Source of the DNA: Torreya grandis
Lineage: Eukaryota > Streptophyta > Pinopsida > Cupressales > Taxaceae
Length of the DNA stretch: 64,000 bases
Assembly: GCA_037957365.1 (NCBI GenBank)
Contig: JARHVA010001923.1
Location: 2,398,501-2,462,500, forward strand
Direction: 5' to 3'
Made by a program: the position numbers and the translations under genes. Positions 49,094 through 61,600 of the stretch are shown here, in pieces. The stretch's first letter is position 1, and the number at the start of each line of letters is the position of its first letter. The notes under the pieces were generated by a model that saw nothing but the letters and a program-made list of their open reading frames with translations, was not told the DNA's origin and ran no database searches.

Positions 49094-49209
49094 CATTCCC
49101 CTAATCTTGGTGTAAGGATGAGTTGCAATACATCCATTGAGTTTTTTTCATCTGAACTGTGCAACCCAAATATGTGCATAATTTGGTGAGTGTAAGAGAT
49201 TTAATCAAC

Positions 49210-49212
<3 letters not shown>

Positions 49213-49272
<60 letters not shown>
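49213..49272 (+). repeat. (AT)30 microsatellite
   Basis: Sixty bases of uninterrupted AT, within the family-B 3' untranslated region. Confidence 0.97.
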
Positions 49273-49274
<2 letters not shown>

Positions 49275-49649
49275 TGAGTGTGGATGATATAAATCAAATA
49301 CAACCTATAATTCTAGTAAATTTAGATGATTTAACCACATCTAACTTATAAGCTTGGTAAGATTAAGGAATATAATCAACTCAACCTTCCAAATATGAAC
49401 CAACTAATACATTAGTCAAGCTTGATAATAGTCCATCTTGGGTATAATAACAGTCCATATTAGTATTTTAAATCTATAAATTGATTTTATTTTTCAATTT
49501 AAGGTACCCTTTGCATGGCATATGTACCTCATATATGTATCACGCTAAAATATATTTATAATACTACTAAAAATGTATAAAATATTTCCATAAATATGTA
49601 TATGAATCATATAACTATGAAATCTAGTGAATCTCAAATCGATGCAAGT

Positions 49650-49880
49650 GTGTAGGCCATGTTTCTATGACATACTCCCACTAAATCTAGGAAATCTGAT
49701 AACTGGTGTAAATGTGGAGAACATGTTTGCATAACATGACCCCACTATAATATGGGAATGTTGAGTACTAAAAAAGTGTGGAGGTTGTGCCCTTTTAACA
49801 TGGCCCCATTAAAATATGAAACTATGAAAATTTGGAAGTCATGCCTCAATGACATGCCCCCCTTTTTGAGGTGAGTGGAA
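49650..49880 (-). repeat. About 60-bp hairpin tandem repeats, family B (minus copy)
   Basis: On the minus strand four units each start with a purine run (aagggggg, atggggcc, agtggggt, agtgggag) followed by an inverted repeat. The clearest pairs catgtt with aacatg around a short loop (about 49718-49740), and another pairs gtcat with atgac (about 49835-49855). Units correspond one to one with those at 14776-15010. Confidence 0.8.
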
Positions 49881-50879
49881 ATAGAATTTAGTATTTACCT
49901 AGTGTGGAGCAAACTTGAATTTATAATTATGTCTGTAGTATTTGCTTCAATGATCTTGAATGGCCATGAAATTACCTTTAGCAAATCCATTAAGTGGTTC
50001 CAACCTTGTCATATTGGGTTTATAAGATTAATGTTGGATTAGTTATATATGGGTTGGCACATTTGTCTTCCAATCCACAACCCTTGCCTTAGTTAAATAT
50101 CAAAATGAGGATTGATCACCCTCAATCTCACCCATGTGATTCAACAAGGAATAAAAATTATCCAATTCTTTTACAAGGTAGAATCATTTATAACAAGTTA
50201 CATAGAAACATGGTTTACTCACATATAAGTATACTCTTTCCTTGTTCTTTCAAATTTCAAGTTTCAAGTATAATTCAAATTTCAAGTTACATTCTATGGA
50301 TGTTGACTAATAAATTTAATTGCAAATTTTTCTTGGATCATCTTGCACATTTGAATCCTTCTCATAAATACAAAGTGTATTTTACACACATAGGTACATC
50401 TTTATCCTTTTAACTCTAGTATTTTCATTGTATTGTAATATTTGATATTTGTCACTTGAAAATGTCAATCTTGACCTAAGTTTATCCTAAATGATTTATG
50501 CATCTCAAAATAAGTCTCACTCTCCATTCTCTCCATCCTACATGTTATTTATGAGCTTGATACATCCTAAGTTTCTATCAGACACTTATAGGAACATTTC
50601 ATTTTGTGCTAAATCAGTAAAATATCCTACGCAGACATTTCTAGAATTCAATATTGGCATTTTTTCTCTTGGAAAATAACGTTAGAATCAAAAAATAACA
50701 TTGAATTTGGTATCTAAGGCTAACATTATTGTACTTCACCTTAATGGCTATTTTTAAAAATTAAACCCTTCCCATAGTTTAGCCCATTCACTTAATGTGT
50801 CGATGATGTGGGAAATTACCCAATTGAGAGCATATAAATATAAATCAAAGTAAAGTATATATATAATCTAGTATTCTAA
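49881..50879. other. Non-genic region
   Basis: No domain recognised. It may be the eroded interior of the minus-strand family-B element, but homology to 13400-14700 was not evident. Confidence 0.35.
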
Positions 50880-51648
50880 AGTAATCCTAAAATACACTAC
50901 TACACATTGATAAAATATGTCACATTCTTCTAAATTTTCAAATCAATCACTAAGAGAAACCATTAGCCATGTGTAAAACACACCAAGCTAGGTAAAGTGC
51001 CAATATTGTCAAGATCAAAGAAAAATTTATAGGTGTATTATTATATAAAAAAAACATAATTTCACATTCAGACTAAGGGGAAGAAATACATATGGCTTGA
51101 ATTCCCTTTTCAGTATTTTGGATATATAGGTAGTAGTCAATCATTAGCTAGGGTGATTGGGGTCAAATCAACCTGATCACATTTACTCAAATTTTATAGG
51201 TTTTCATCCTTTACAAGTGGCCTTAATGTTTCAAGGATAAGGAAGCTAATTTTTATAGTTGTGCACGCATTCAAGAGTCAAAAATTACACATACTAATAC
51301 ATATTAAGTAGGAACATTGTATTACATAGTCACATAGATATAAACCTACATAGGATAGTAACTTCAAACTCGGTCACTAACATCCATGTTTTTGTCTAGG
51401 CTTAATGGTATTAACCCTACATGCATATAAAATCAGATCCAATTCTAGATGAATCACAAGCTTGATTCTAATTTGTTTCCACTAAAAAATCCAAAAATAG
51501 TCAATTAGTCACACAATAAAGTTAAGTATCTTGATCTCTTTATTACTTTCCATAAATAGTAAATTGCATTATTAGATATATCTCAATCATTTATATTAAT
51601 ATTTATGCTTGATTTTCATATATTATAATCTAAAATAGGGTAAAAAAA
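50880..51648 (+). repeat. Dispersed repeat family A, copy A3 (candidate LTR)
   Basis: Homologous to A1 over 'actaagagaaacc', 'attgtcaaga', 'tatggcttgaatt', 'ggtgattggggtca' and 'agtatcttgatctcttta'. It lies in the same orientation as A4 (54.93-55.56 kb), with a minus-strand Gypsy pol relic between them, as expected for an LTR pair. Confidence 0.65.
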
Positions 51649-52020
51649 TCATAAAACTCATAAATTGAAAATCCAAGAGGCGTAAATATAAGTGTATAAG
51701 GAGATTCCATAAGTGAAAAGGGTATTGATAAAGGTATGAGGTGTAAAAAGGTAGGAGGTATGGAGGTGTAGACAATGAGATTTGGAAAACTAGGAAACAA
51801 ATTGAGCAGAAGCAATAGGAGAAGTTATAGAGGATGGCAATTTGTGAGGAGGTCCTAGATTTACCTCCAAATATCTTTTCATAAAACTCACAAATTGAAA
51901 ATATAAGAGGTGTAAAATAAGGGACCCAGAGGTGATACTAATGTAGGTGATAGTAAACTCAGAGGTGTAGATAAATGAAACTAAGACACAACAAGAGAGT
52001 GTTATAGAGAAATAGACAAT
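51649..52020 (+). repeat. 230-bp purine-rich tandem duplication
   Basis: 'tcataaaactca' followed by 'aaattgaaaat' and 'aagaggtgtaaa' starts at 51649 and again at 51879, a 230-bp period. The second copy is diverged and incomplete. No coding function is evident. Confidence 0.7.
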
Positions 52021-52368
52021 AAATAAAATATAAATTAACTATATACAAGCATGATATATGTACAATAAAAAAATCATGGACAAAAATAAATTATGAAAAA
52101 CATATGTCAAGCATTATACTTTTTCAAAACTGAGGATTGGCTGGATATTTGAAAATGTGTCCTTTATTAGTTTACAATCAAGAAGTACTAGGCCCAAGGA
52201 TGGCATTGATAATGTAATGACCCTACCAATTTTGGGCATAGTTACCCTCATTGTCACGGGTTTAATCTAGTTTTTACACTAAATATGTTACATCAAATTT
52301 CTTAAATTTGATTTTTTTTTTTAATTTTTTTTTTGTTTAGTGATGTGAGCTTTATATTTTTGATTATG

Positions 52369-54250
52369 CTAGAGATCACTCATGCATCTCTTGTCAAGAA
52401 GATATATATCATGTAAGTAGGATTCACAGATCTCTTCATTAGGGATAGTGCCATGAAGAGAAATTTTCAATAATGGTAACTCCACTTCTAGTGGCAATAT
52501 AGATTCAAAACCATAGATTAAGGAGAAGAGAATTTCCCCAAGAGTAGTATAAATACTAGTGAAATAACCCCAAAGTGTAGGATATGGCTTCAAATCCAAT
52601 CAGTGTGGGGGTATCTAATAGTCTTATACAAGATCTTGATAATGATACTTTTAACTTGATCATTGCACTAAGGATGATAAGGAGTAGAAAATTAGTGTGT
52701 AATTATAAATTTTGAGTAAAGTTATTTTATGGATTATTCTTTGTGTTCTATTTTATTTGTTGTTTTTGGTTTCAACACTTAAATTTCAGGATCTTCAAGG
52801 GCTTGGGCCTCAATATCAGCTGTGAAATTGTGAAATTAATATTTAAGGGTTATATCCTTACTAATGCCTTAAATGAAAAGAATGTTTGCATCAATAAAGT
52901 ATCCAAAATGTGCCATTAGATAGGAATGGGTGAAACAACAAGATGATCATAAATAACTTTCCCCTTGAATTATTTTTGATTAATGATCTTAAGGTCAAAT
53001 TCCATCAAGAGAGTAATCCATTTTCCAATCTTGTCACTAAGAAAAAATTCCTTTGAGAAGAAAAAAAAGAGGGGATCTAAATGGAAAATGGCATGCGCCA
53101 TTTGATAAAACATGTAATACCCAATATTTTTAGTGGAAAAATAAATGGTGAGATAATCACACTTGATCTTAGTGTATCGAGTCTCATAATAAATTAAAAA
53201 ATGATTAATGGAATATATAACATATTTATTGCCAATCTCATCTTGTTGTATAAGTTTTAACCCAACTATAATAGGGGTATAAGATGTTTATAGTATTATA
53301 AGGTGATCATTAGATGGAGGTAGTAATGAAGGTGTTAAAATAAGGATTTATTCATGTTATCAAATGCATTTTTGTAAGCATCTATCCATTCAATGGAAAC
53401 ACCTTTCTTAACGAGGGAATTTATAAAATGGGTTCAATAAGTCAATTAAAAAATAAATATCCAAATTTATCCAAGCTTCCAAAGGTAAGTGTGAATGTGA
53501 GAGATGGATACTAGATTAATAATTTCTATAATATCTTGATCTTGGAAGGATCCATGTCAATCCCTCATCTAAAGACTAAAAACCTTAAAATCTTGCAAGA
53601 TGTAACACCAAGTTCATGATTATTAGGATCAATATTATCATTGTATTTGAATAGATGTTCAAATATGATGGATAAGTCATAAGGATGATATTCACAACAT
53701 TTGGATTTGGTTAGGGGATCATACACATGTTTCAACTATCTTATAGATAAAATTGTGAAATATGTGGGTCATGGAATATTGGTAGGTTGCCCCAAAAATT
53801 CTAAGGCTAAAGGGCATATTAACATAGCAATATGTGCCCCACTTAGTAGTGAAGGTAGTTTTATGTTTATCTTTGTGAGTGATTTGAATCTTATTGTACC
53901 TTGAAAAATGCCCATGAGGGAAATAATCTCATAGTTGATTGTAGTGTCAACAACAACATCAATAGAAGGTAATGAAAAATTATCCTTAAGATGTTTTAAA
54001 TTGAGATTATGAAATTAAATACACAAATGGATGACCATTGTTGCTTTCTTACTAACGATAACTATGTTAGAGACCCATTTAGATTAATCTATAGGTTTAA
54101 TGAACCTAGCATCAAGGAGCTAATGATTTATTTGTAACAAATCTTAGAGACTTTTAGATGGAATTTTCATTGTTTTTGGTGAACGGGAACTGTATTAGGA
54201 TAAGTAATAATATTATGGACAATAATGCTAGGGTAAATTATGGGCATGTC
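52369..54250 (-). pseudogene. Ty3/Gypsy RT to integrase relic
   Basis: On the minus strand, a reverse transcriptase start (HNLNLKHLKDNFSLPSID, then TTINYEIISLMG) lies at about 53900-54060. A thumb-side block (LGVTSCKILRFLVF, then GIDMDPSKIK) lies at about 53530-53620. The integrase tail (FSTPYHPxCNDQVKS near 52680, then IYGFESILPLEVELP) ends at 52369. These match non-chromodomain plant Gypsy elements (Athila/Ogre-type pol, by remembered resemblance). Gag, protease and most of the integrase core are missing. The plus-strand frame at 53701-53904 is an antisense shadow. Family-A copies on both sides may be its LTRs. Confidence 0.8.
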
Positions 54251-54929
54251 TTCATATGACCAAACAAAGAATTTCTTGTACTTTTCAAGGAATGCACTAA
54301 ATTTGTTCAGTTTTTCAATAAGAAAGAAGGATAGGATGATAGTCATTATATTTTCTTATTTTAATTGTGTTAATGTCCTCAATGAGTATTACATTTTTAT
54401 CTTTGAAATGATAAGGTGTAAGAGGTAAGTTAGATAGAGGATATTTGAGATCAATAATAGCCACTACAGACACATAAATCTTGTCACAAGTACTTGAAAA
54501 TGTTAATTCATGACACATATTTAATCACATGACTTGTGCACAAATACATGACTCTTACTTTCATTTATATAAGTCATTTATCTATATGCAATTTCAAACC
54601 TTTGTTTTCCATTATCATTACTAAAAAAAAATCAAATTCAAATACTCAAACTGCTTAAAATCACTTTCATATTATCTCAAACTCATGGTAGTTGTATTTT
54701 ATCCTTTTGGACAAGTCCAAGCTAGGTGGACACAAACACTTTTCACTCTTGTCCACTTAGTATGGTTGCATCCTACACCAAATAACAGGTAGTTTCTAAA
54801 ATTTAAATCATTCTTTTAGGTCTTCCCACATGTTTCACATATTTAGATAAAGAAATTTATTAAAAGGTTTTCCCATATATACACATCAAAAGTCATTTAT
54901 TTTCCCCACTTACTATTTACTTGGTTCCA

Positions 54930-55560
54930 GGTTTTACACTTCTTCACTTTGAGAAAATCTACCCTATTATTTCCAAATTCAAGATCACTCACAAAGAGAA
55001 ACCATAAGCCAAGTCAAGATCATTCTAAACCAAGTCAAGAGATATCATTGTCAAGTATCAAAGTCATTTTATAGTTGCATACATATAGTCAAAGGATCAT
55101 AATCACACATTTTCTCTAGATGGGATAACTACATGGGCTTGATTTTCCTCTTTGGATAATTGGATATGTAGGGAGTGATCAATCATCGAAGGGGTGATTG
55201 AGGTCATCTCATCCCATTACACTCCCTTAATTTTTTGTAGGTTTTCAAGCTATAAAAGTTCCCTTAGGGTTTTAAATACAAGAGAAGAAAATAACAAGTT
55301 CTATGTGAAAAAATTTAGATTGATCAGTAGGGGCAAGCGTAGAAGGTGCAGTGATAATTTTTTCAAAAGTCAACATGGACAAATTTATGGTCAACAGACT
55401 CAAACAATATATGCTATTGTCTAGTTATAGAGGTCATGTCCAAGAATATTCATTGATTATGCGTATGATCCAGCATAGTCAAAATTTAGTTTTTTTTGTC
55501 TTTGACTATCATTCAATCATTACACTGAACTGAGATGAGTTCATAGTCAACAAATATGAA
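54930..55560 (+). repeat. Dispersed repeat family A, copy A4 (candidate LTR)
   Basis: Homologous to A1 and A3: 'cactttgagaaaatctac', 'cacaaagagaaacc', 'attgtcaagtatcaaag', 'tgggcttgatttt', 'gggtgattgaggtca'. Same orientation as A3. The plus-strand frames at 55194-55533 lie in this repeat and are not regarded as genes. Confidence 0.65.
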
Positions 55561-56700
55561 TGATATGCATTGTTGTCCACTTACAACGGACTTATTCAAA
55601 AGTAATTTATGTTTTTCTTCTTCATTATAGCATACATAGTCACCTTTTTTATTTATTTCCACTTTCATACATTCAAAATAGTCAACACAAGTCTATGTGC
55701 ATGCTAAGTATATCTCCTCTTAGTGCCTTCCAAAAATAGTAGTTTTTTATATCTAGCAAATTGTGAAAATCAGAATTGTTAATTATTGTACATCTTTAAC
55801 ATTTTGATATTCTCTAGTTTTACACCTATAATAACATTAAAAAAATATTATTTTTATCAAAAATAATTTAAAACAAAGATTAAATATTTTGAGGCAAAAT
55901 CTTCTTTAGTGGAGAGGTAGAGGTCTAATTTACACTAGCATGCTTGGGACTCTTTACATTTGTAAACTTATTTTCAAGTGATGTAACTTTGAGACTAAAT
56001 TATTAGTTTTGGTTTTGTAACACATTTATGGATGTCATCATAATAATCATTTTATCTAAAAAGGTTGCTTTGGAAACCATCATTTTTATTAAATTGTGCA
56101 TATTTAGCTTGATCATCATAAACCCTAGGCACTTTCAATTCAATATGCATACCAAGTCTGTCAAGGGGATACACCCTACCTATTGTAATATTGATAGCAT
56201 GGACCTCTTAAGAGGGATGGTAGCTATCAAAATATTGAGGAGGTATAAAGAAGTCATACATGGAAGTCTTTGAGATTTGACATGTAAACATTACGTATTA
56301 CTAAGAAGAGTTAAGAATTGTTCATTATTAATTTCAACCTTAGTTTTATTGCACACATGTTTGAATCATTTTATTACATTATTTTGATATATATTACATA
56401 TTTCAAGAAATCAACATGTAATTATGACTATCATAGATTGAATTAGAAAATATAAACTATGTATATCCATTATAGCTATCACAAAATGCCCAAAATAAAT
56501 AAAAAGTCATCTTGAGAAAACCATGAGAAAATTCAGAAAACAAAATAGCTTTTTGTTAAATATCAGTAGATAAACAAAACCCAAACATTATTTTGAAAAT
56601 ATATGTGTCCTCCCTCTATATTGCATTTACTAAAAATAATAAAACCCTAACTCTAAAAAAATTGTATACAATTTTAGTGAACAAAAATAAGTCTTTGATC
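55561..56700. other. Non-genic region
   Basis: No gene recognised. The open frame 56028-56273 has no motif and is not supported by any neighbouring homology. Confidence 0.4.
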
Positions 56701-57900
56701 TAATCAATATGACTAAAAAAATACCATTTTAAAAATGGAATCATTTTACATCAGATATGAACCGAACAAGTAGGTAGACAAGCCACAATTCTAAGAGAGG
56801 AATCCCTAATAGGAAAATAATAATGAAACCCTAGGGGGAAATAGATAAATTTCATATCTGCATATATGATAAGGGGAATTTAGAAATCATGTATGAAACC
56901 CTAATTTAGAAATTTGAAATCCTAAAAATGTGGAACGAAACCCTAAGAGAACTTAGGGTTTAATGTGGCCAAAGGAATATGGGTTTACCATTGTGTTTTA
57001 TCTTATTTTTTATTTAGTGTGATCTAATAAGACAAAACCATAAAATATTCATATTCCATAAGATATAATAATCCACATATAAATATGAGTGTAACTATAA
57101 AAAATATTGTTGATTTATTGTAATTTAATATTTATGGAAATGGCCTAGATGATAGGTTACTTATCTTGTTCAATTTTTGGTTTGTTAAATAATAGGATAC
57201 AATCATTATAAAAGGTTTGAAATGGTTAGGTGATTGTTCAAATCTAGAAATAGAGTGCATGTACCTTCTAAGACACGTCTAACACTTGTTGAACCAAAAC
57301 TACCTACCATCTATTGAGTACCATAACTACCTAGGATATTCACGTAAGTTTATGACAATATGGATTGCTATGTTTGAGTCTGCAAGTAACTCTTTTACAT
57401 TAATATAACTTTGATCCTATACATATGTTTATGTTTTTATTCTCCTTGAATCAAAACCATAGCCTCACTTTTGACATTAAGTTTTCTTGTGAAAATGAAT
57501 TAGTGGGATGGGTTGAGTTGACCCCAATCATTCCCCATTAAGTGATTGGGTGTTGAATATGTTTCAATACTCTAAAGAGGGCTCAAACCACACATAATTC
57601 TCCCATGGAATTGAGTATGTGCAATTAGTGTGATAGTAGCAAGCATTGCAATCATGAGTATGGATTTTAATAATAATTAACAACCTATGATTTTGACCTC
57701 GTAAAGGTATTTAGACTTTGCTTAAAGCCTACTCCTTTAAGGGGTTTTAGATTTGGAAGTTTAAATGGAATTTCTCTCAATGTTCAAATGTATTCCTGAG
57801 TGTAGAAGTGATTTGGCAAGTGAATGTTAGATAAGAATAGGCTTAGGCTTGATTTGTGTAAATAGTTCAATCTTTAGGTAATTTTATACTACACTAACTT
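56700..57900 (-). repeat. Dispersed repeat family A, copy A5
   Basis: Reverse-orientation copy. Its left part ('gaaaccctaagagaac', 'gggtttaatg') matches 41300-41400, and its right part ('ccccaatcattcccc', 'tactctaaagaggg', 'aaaccacacataattctccc') matches the reverse complement of A1 and A3. Together with A2 it shows that the full unit exceeds 1.2 kb. Confidence 0.6.
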
Positions 57901-58465
57901 CTAAAAACTATGGACCAACCCATAGGAACAATTTGAATTTGGAAAAAAAATTAAAGGGCGTACAAATAGATTCAACCCAAGTGGATGGATCCAATAGACC
58001 AAAGCCATCTAGGGAAGACTGGATGTGTCCAAAGAATAGGAAACAGTGATTTGAGATTATGAGAAAATCTTAATGAGATAATAAGTTGTTCAACTAAAGA
58101 CTAGAGAAATCCTATGTAACAATAATTAAAATTTGGGAAGACAAGGCCCAAGGACGAGTTAATGGTGAATAAAGAGTGTGAGAAAGAGTTAGTTATGTGT
58201 GTGCAAATAAAATATACCAAGGCTTGGTCAAAATTTACATTGTCAAGGGTATAATACCAAATATGATTGTCTACACATGCCAAAATGATGAGGCAAATCA
58301 TGAGAATACTTCTGCTAAGAAATAGAGATCCTGTTAGGTGACTGGGTGATTTGTAACCCACAAAAATAGCATAGAAGGCCTAAGTTTGTCATTTTGAACC
58401 ACTCCATAAAACTATGTTGAATAGCCATAATTATATAAGGGGAATGGCATGTGAGTATCAAATTT
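57901..58465. other. Non-genic region 3' of the Copia relic
   Basis: Should contain the rest of Copia RT/RNase H and a 3' LTR for the element at 58.5-61.6 kb, but no motif was recognised. The minus-strand frame at 58101-58361 lacks domain similarity. Confidence 0.35.
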
Positions 58466-58900
58466 TCAACATAAAGGATAAGTATCAAAAGGGCATCTCC
58501 CTTCTTTTGGATGTAGATTGTAGGGGTTCAAATGAAAATGATTAAAACCATAAGCAAGCAAAAAACTATCTAGTTTCTCATACCAAGATCTAGGAGATTT
58601 TTTGAGATAATAGAGGGAACATCGTAGCTTGTAGACAAGTGAAGAGTCCATAAAAATATGGGTTCCTACAACATATAAATTTCTTCCTAAATATCACCAT
58701 GCAAAAACACACTCTTCATATCCATCTAGTTACGTTCCAAATTTGTGATGTAGTGAGGAAAATTAAAATATGAATGGAGCCCAACTTGGCAACAAGGGAA
58801 ATTTTTTTAGAATAATCAATCCCTTCAACTTGTGAAAACCCCTTAGCCACTATACAAGCCTTATGCTTATCAAAAAAATTCATTAGTTTCATATTTGGTC
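58466..58900 (-). pseudogene. Copia reverse transcriptase N-terminal part, decayed
   Basis: The minus strand reads DKHKACIVAKGFSQVEGIDY at about 58800-58880, an eroded SLVAKLGSIHILIFL-type block, then LVYKLRCSLYYLKKSPRSWY at about 58580-58640. The latter corresponds to the Copia block normally ending in LYGLKQAPR-WY. The YxDD-containing palm is missing or unreadable below 58466. Confidence 0.88.
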
Positions 58901-60400
58901 CTGTAGACCCACTTATAGTAGCACAACTTTTCTCCCCTTAGGAAGAGGTATTGAATCCAAAGTATTATTATTCATTAGATAAGAATAATCTACTACCATC
59001 GCATCATCCCACTTAGGTTTACCTACTACATCCTTAAAACTTTGTGGATTGTCTAAAACAACTTACTCAAAATACTTACACCAAATATTTGAGAATGTGT
59101 ATGAAAAGGGTCAAAAGTATCACTTACTAAAGGACCACCCACTTGTATAGTAGTGTGGGCTGATTTAGGAAAAGTCTATAGAAAAGGGGGTGGAGTTGGT
59201 AGTACATGAGTATTAGAAAAAAATCATCATCATCAAGGAGCAAGTAATCCTCAAAATCAGATGGATTGGGAGTGAGTGCGAGGGAAGATACAGATGTGGG
59301 ATCCAATGGGGTTAATTTATCATCAACCTTGACAACTCATTGAAACACAATGTCATAAGTGATTGGGTAAAAAAAGTGATAAGATTTTACATCCTTATAG
59401 TAGCCAACAAAAATGAGGTGTTGGCTCTTCTTCTTTATGAATAAATTCCCAAGCCTTACTCTAAAACACTTAGAATGTAGATATATCAGGCATGACATGG
59501 GACCAATGCTCTTTAGGTGTCATATTTTGCACAACCTTGTGGGGTATGCAATTCTATATGTAATTGGCACAGTTGACTGCCTCAACTTGAAATTCGGGCT
59601 CTAAGTTCTTGGAATGAATTATGCAATTTTCCATCTCTTTCAATGTCATGTTCTTCCTATTATTGATGCCATTTTTTTGAATAATATAAGATACTATGAG
59701 TTGATGTTATATATCATGCTCAATACAAAAATGTTGAAATTCCTTACTCACGTACTCCCCCCATTATTTGTGTGTATCTTCTTGAGTGGAAATGATGATT
59801 CCTTATCAATAAATGCCTTGAATGATTTGAAGTGCTCAAATACTTCACTCTTTTACTTTATAAATTACACCCATGTTTGATGTGAGAAGTCATCAATGAA
59901 TGTGAGTGCATAGTTTTCCCCTGCAAATGATTGAGTGGGAAATGGCATGAGGTCACTATTTAATAACATGATATAAGCCTTAGCTTGAGAATCCATTCCT
60001 TTGGAAAGGGATCTTGGTGTTTTTTGTCAAGCACACAGCCTAAAAAAACACCATCAATACAAGACACCTTAGGAATTCTAAGCACTTAGTTATATGTACT
60101 CAACTACTATAAATATTTATAGTTTAAATTCCCAAAACATTAATGTCATGGCTTTATCATAGACTCAATATGAACAACAAGGGAAGATATTAAAATATAC
60201 TCAAACCTTTCAAAGCTATATAGGTGAGAGCCATGATGAATCAAACCTATAGCAACCACATCCTCTGGATTTTGTAATTCCCTAATCACCACATTATGAG
60301 GTGTGAACTCGATAGTCTTCCCATCCCCAAAATGACTTATATGATATATGGAAACAAATTATTGAAAATATTTGGGAGAAGGAGTACATCATTGATGAAC
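58901..60400 (-). pseudogene. Copia integrase, decayed
   Basis: Minus-strand core FIDDFSHQTWV at 59870-59905 contains the first catalytic Asp. KSEVFEHFKSFKAFIDKES follows, then IHTNNGGS near 59770, where the usual catalytic Asp is Asn. The C-terminal region near 59330-59420 (VGYYKDVKSYHFFYP) resembles the Copia FLGY-K-Y-LF-P block. The part above 59950 would hold the zinc-binding and gag-pre-integrase regions and is too eroded to read. Stops occur throughout. Confidence 0.85.
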
Positions 60401-61600
60401 CCTTCTTTCAACCAAATTGTGCACATACCCAAAACATTCATTTTTGAAAAGTCTCCAACTAAAATTTGAGAAAGATGTGAGAAGCTCTTGTGAATGTGTC
60501 AAGTGGTAAGTACTACATAAATATAAGATCCAATTGTTTTGAGATATAATTAATGTATTAGTTGATAATTATTTCCATTTACTTTATGAAGAGGAAGAAT
60601 AAGAGTTAATAAGCTTGTGTTGCTTCAAGGCTTCCATTTTCTTCCAACATCATGACTCAAGGTGATTTTTATTTGAAAAAAAACCACGAGGCCCAAAAGA
60701 CTTCTTAGACTTAGATGAATAATTAGTCTTGGTGTACTTAGAGGACTCAAGGAAGGACTATGTTGATCTATTTAAGGGTTTAGTCTTTGGCTTAGGTTTT
60801 TATTTGCTCGTAGAAGGATTGACAACTAATGTTTGTCTTGTGGAACTAGGAAGATCATCAAGTGAAATCAACTTGGTTTAATCCCTAGTAAGATGTTTTA
60901 AAAATAACTCAAAAGTGGGCATTTTAAACTAATCACTTAAAACGTCCATGATAAAATAAAAGTTGGATGAAAAAAACCCTTTAATTTGGATAGAATCAAG
61001 AAAATAGTCTCTTTATCATTTGTATCTTTTCCACAAGCTTTCAATTATGACTGTATGGACTTGAAATTTCCAAGAATTCATTCTATGGAAATAAATTCCT
61101 TAGGCAAAAGGGAGACAATTTTGCATCTAGCTAAAATTTTCTAAGTTCACTGACTTTACCAAACAATCTGTCAAACTTCTCCCATACTTCTTTTGGAGTT
61201 TTGGTGTTTTTTATGTGAAATAGAAAGTTATCATAGACATGTATTCTGATAAGACCCATAATTTCATATTGATGGTAGGCATATATACATACTTATATTT
61301 TTCCACAATGAAGGTTGGATTGAATCTGAAAAAATCCTCCACAAACTCTTTGATTGAAAAAGTTGTAATTTGGTTTCCATGTGTGATAATTATGAGAATT
61401 TAACAATTCAATAGTTCTAGAATCATGCATAATGAAGGAATTAGAGAATTCTCATAAGAATGCAAAATTTCCAAGCACCAAGCGATAAGAGATGAGACAA
61501 TGGAATTTAAATTATGCCTTGCAACCCCCCAACATCTATTATTATGCACCAATTGATGCAAAAAAGTAACCCCTACTTCCACCCCTTTTACAAGAATATT
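60401..61600 (-). pseudogene. gag: Copia gag, decayed
   Basis: On the minus strand, LFHIKNTKTPKEVWEKFDRL then FGKVSELR at about 61145-61225 is the conserved UBN2/DUF4219-type Gag segment of plant Copia elements. Frames before it (61230-61580) and after it (60830-61140) shift repeatedly. A zinc-knuckle position near 60650 is not clearly preserved. Gag, integrase and RT are in the expected order. Confidence 0.8.

Larger units (their letters stand above)
48718..49645 (-). other. Family-B 3' untranslated region, minus copy
   Basis: Aligned by eye to 15011-15833. It contains two microsatellite insertions or expansions absent from the plus-strand copy. No coding sequence; the long antisense frame over 48844-49179 is created by the dinucleotide runs. 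Confidence 0.65.

Noticed and set aside
48844..49179. 111-codon minus-strand frame
   Set aside because: It consists of translated microsatellite within the family-B 3' untranslated region, which aligns to noncoding sequence at 15.0-15.8 kb.
53701..53904. 67-codon plus-strand frame
   Set aside because: Antisense to the minus-strand Gypsy reverse transcriptase; no motif of its own.
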